Source of the DNA: Thermoproteota archaeon
GTDB lineage: Archaea; Thermoproteota; Thermoprotei_A; Sulfolobales; Acidilobaceae
NCBI GenBank assembly: GCA_013152575.1
Contig: JAADGB010000012.1
Span: forward strand, 1 to 8,243
Length of the DNA: 8,243 nucleotides
Reading direction: 5' to 3'
Of this stretch, positions 6,961-8,243 are shown in pieces. A program made the translations under genes and the position numbers. The notes below the pieces were generated by a model. It worked only from the letters and a program-made list of their open reading frames with translations, had not been told where the DNA came from and made no database searches. Numbering within the stretch: position 1 is the first letter of the stretch; each line of letters starts with the position of its first letter.

Positions 6961-6969
6961 TATAATAAA
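6961..6969 (-). promoter_or_regulatory. TATA box of the tupABC operon
   Basis: The minus strand reads TTTATTATA, close to the archaeal TATA consensus. A start about 25 bases on falls near 6940, giving a leader of roughly 12 bases that contains the GGGAG site of tupA. A weaker alternative, TTATAT, lies near 6976-6982. The element implies that tupABC can be transcribed apart from the regulator gene. Confidence 0.55.
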
Positions 6970-6985
6970 CCTTGACATATAACCC

Positions 6986-8053
6986 CTAACCCTCAACCAC
7001 CATGCCAAGACTATCATCAACCCTATAACCAGTAAACTTGCCGAGCGAAGATCCCACGAACTCCTTGAGAGCATTCAAGAACAAATCACCATGCCTCTTC
7101 ATGAAATCCCTCCTAACAACGAAATCATACCTCTCATAACCAACAAGGGAGAACTCAAGCCCATAGAGGTCAGCAACGTGTTGTATTGCTAATCCCACAT
7201 CAGCCTCGCCTCGAGCGACGGCCTCCGCCACGTGGAAGTGGGTAGGCACCACGTAATCATACCCCCTGACTAGGCCAGGATAGTCTGAGCTCCCAATACC
7301 CAGCTCAACAACCTTCCTCGAAAGAAGAGAATCGAGGAGTTTACGTGATCCAGAACCGGCTTGCCGGTTAACAATCCTCAGCTCTCCCCTCAGTAAACCT
7401 TCAAGGATCTCATCAACGCTCATCCTCCGCCTCGATACGAATCCAATAGCCCTCTCATACCCCCTTACAAGAACAGCTACGCTTGAAAGGTTCAACGCTC
7501 GATAATAGGGGATGTTATATTCACCCGTCTCCTCGTCGAGCAAGTGTAATCCCGCTATATCTGCCTCACCATACAAGACCGAGTTCAACCCACCTATTGA
7601 ACCGAGCCAGTATGCATCAATGTCTAGGCCCCGATGCCTCAATACGCCTATGAGGTTGCTAACCAGGATGTCGTGACTGCCGGCGAAGACCGCCCTCTCC
7701 CGTAGCTCGGAGGGAGGCTCGGCGTGAATAGGCTGGAAGTCGCGGCCAGTCAATCTATTATAATATGTGATGTAGGTGTGAAGGATCAGTTTTCCAACCT
7801 CTGTCAGCTCCGCGCCTCCCTTCCTAGCGCCACCCTTACGTGCATGTACGAGTTTCTGGCCCAGTAGCTTCTCGCACCTAGTGAGTTTCTCCCATGCACG
7901 AGAATATGGGATTCCCAGGTACTTGCTAGCCCGTATGATCGATCCCAGCTTATCGATCATGTAGAGGAGGCTTGCAACCTCCTCATCAACTACCTCCTTG
8001 TCATCTATTGTTAGGGAGAGCTTCAGCTTAGGCCTTACATGGAGATTCTCCAA
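6986..8053 (-). CDS. ModE-type winged-helix regulator fused to MoeA/TupA-like substrate-binding domain
   Basis: Probable oxyanion-responsive transcription factor, 355 residues. Residues 8-95 form a LysR/ModE-type winged helix: SIIRASKYLGIPYSRAWEKL (38-57) is the HTH, and a Gly-rich wing (KGGARKGGAELTEVG, 73-87) follows, as in ModE. Residues about 120-330 match the periplasmic-binding-like domain found at the C terminus of some MoeA proteins: GSHDILVSNL, GSIGGLNSVLYGEADIAG (151-168), NRQAGSGSRKLLD (229-241), THFHVAEAVARGEADVG (271-287) and ERYDFVVRR. This domain replaces the Mop/TOBE sensor of bacterial ModE and may bind molybdate or tungstate. It has no signal peptide, so it acts in the cytoplasm. 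The TTG start is supported by AAGGGGG with a 6-base spacer (8060-8066) and by the domain boundary. It lies 58 bases upstream of tupA on the same strand and probably controls tupABC. Confidence 0.88.
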   Translation of the reverse strand: MENLHVRPKLKLSLTIDDKEVVDEEVASLLYMIDKLGSIIRASKYLGIPYSRAWEKLTRCEKLLGQKLVHARKGGARKGGAELTEVGKLILHTYITYYNRLTGRDFQPIHAEPPSELRERAVFAGSHDILVSNLIGVLRHRGLDIDAYWLGSIGGLNSVLYGEADIAGLHLLDEETGEYNIPYYRALNLSSVAVLVRGYERAIGFVSRRRMSVDEILEGLLRGELRIVNRQAGSGSRKLLDSLLSRKVVELGIGSSDYPGLVRGYDYVVPTHFHVAEAVARGEADVGLAIQHVADLYGLEFSLVGYERYDFVVRRDFMKRHGDLFLNALKEFVGSSLGKFTGYRVDDSLGMVVEG

Positions 8054-8087
8054 ACAATGCCCCCTTGAAGGGAATGTGTTTGTTGAC

Positions 8088-8105
8088 GGTATTAGATAGT
8101 ATACC
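8088..8105. promoter_or_regulatory. Promoter region of the regulator gene with a short inverted repeat
   Basis: Upstream of the regulator, GGTAT (8088-8092) and ATACC (8101-8105) form a 5-base inverted repeat with an 8-base spacer, and the minus strand reads an AT-rich TATACTATCTAATA across it. A start about 25 bases downstream would fall near 8066-8075, before the AAGGGGG ribosome site. The left half, CGGTAT, fits the CGNTAT half-site; the right half fits poorly. Autoregulation is possible but weakly supported. Confidence 0.25.
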
Positions 8106-8124
8106 CGGGGTGATAATTGTGATG

Positions 8125-8243
8125 CTAGTCTAGGGTTCTACCCCTGGTTAACGGGAGACTATAGCTTGCAACTGCAGACTCCATCTGCGCCTTGTAAAGA
8201 CTGTAGAACTTGCCCTTCCTCTCAAGAAGCTCCCGCGGGGTCC
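8125..8243 (-). CDS. C-terminal end of an ABC exporter (membrane-ATPase fusion), partial
   Basis: Only the last 38 codons are inside the window, running from the right edge to a TAG stop at 8125-8127. The visible peptide, TPRELLERKGKFYSLYKAQ and onward, matches the end of type I ABC exporter ATPase domains, where an HxELL...G.Y..LY..Q segment follows the H-loop region. The tail then continues SAVASYSLPLTRGRTLD. Such proteins are half-transporters with six membrane spans followed by an ATPase domain, exporting lipids, drugs or peptides. The catalytic motifs lie beyond the window, so the substrate and integrity cannot be judged. It runs in the same direction as the regulator, 71 bases upstream of it. 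Confidence 0.72.
   Translation of the reverse strand, partial: TPRELLERKGKFYSLYKAQMESAVASYSLPLTRGRTLD

Noticed and set aside
6970..6990. GGGTTA-like repeat units on the minus strand after the regulator stop, reminiscent of telomere repeats
   Set aside because: Only two imperfect units occur, partly formed by the stop codon; there is no array.
8041..8051. GGAGATTCTCC, a short perfect palindrome at the regulator start codon
   Set aside because: Arms of five bases within coding sequence occur by chance, and there is no second copy near a promoter.

Overview
The window looks like chromosomal DNA of a hyperthermophilic archaeon, most likely a crenarchaeote of the Desulfurococcales/Pyrodictium type. 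The reasons are frequent ATA, CTA and AGG codons, GTG and TTG starts preceded by GGTG/GGAGG-type Shine-Dalgarno sites, TATA-box-like elements about 25 bases before inferred transcript starts, and a RadA-family protein with archaeal sequence features. The assignment rests on style and protein families, not on any marker gene, so it is moderate. No rRNA, tRNA, CRISPR array or insertion sequence was seen.

Left part (1-3143, + strand): the last two genes of a binding-protein-dependent importer of the iron(III)/thiamine/polyamine superfamily. A double-length permease, open at the left edge, is followed by a TOBE-bearing ATPase. The solute-binding protein is not in the window, so the substrate is unknown.

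Middle (3151-4007, - strand): an overlapping gene pair. The first encodes a small RadA/RecA-fold protein whose Walker A loop is degenerate. The second encodes an 80-residue charged helical protein. Together they form the least explained module here. A 190-base divergent spacer separates them from a + strand GNAT acetyltransferase (4198-4683).

Right part (4700-8053, - strand): a tungstate-uptake locus. Reading along the minus strand, a ModE-type winged helix fused to a MoeA/TupA-like periplasmic-binding domain (regulator) comes first. It is followed by a 58-base spacer and then tupA, tupB and tupC packed with a 3-base gap and a 16-base overlap. The spacer holds a TATA-like element and, just downstream of it, a perfect 8+8 inverted repeat with CGTTAT/ATAACG cores that resembles bacterial ModE (Mo-box) operators. 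The simplest reading is that the regulator senses the oxyanion and switches off tupABC, which feeds tungsten to aldehyde:ferredoxin oxidoreductase-type enzymes.

At the right edge (8125-8243, - strand) are the last 38 codons of another gene, ending like an ABC exporter (membrane-ATPase fusion).
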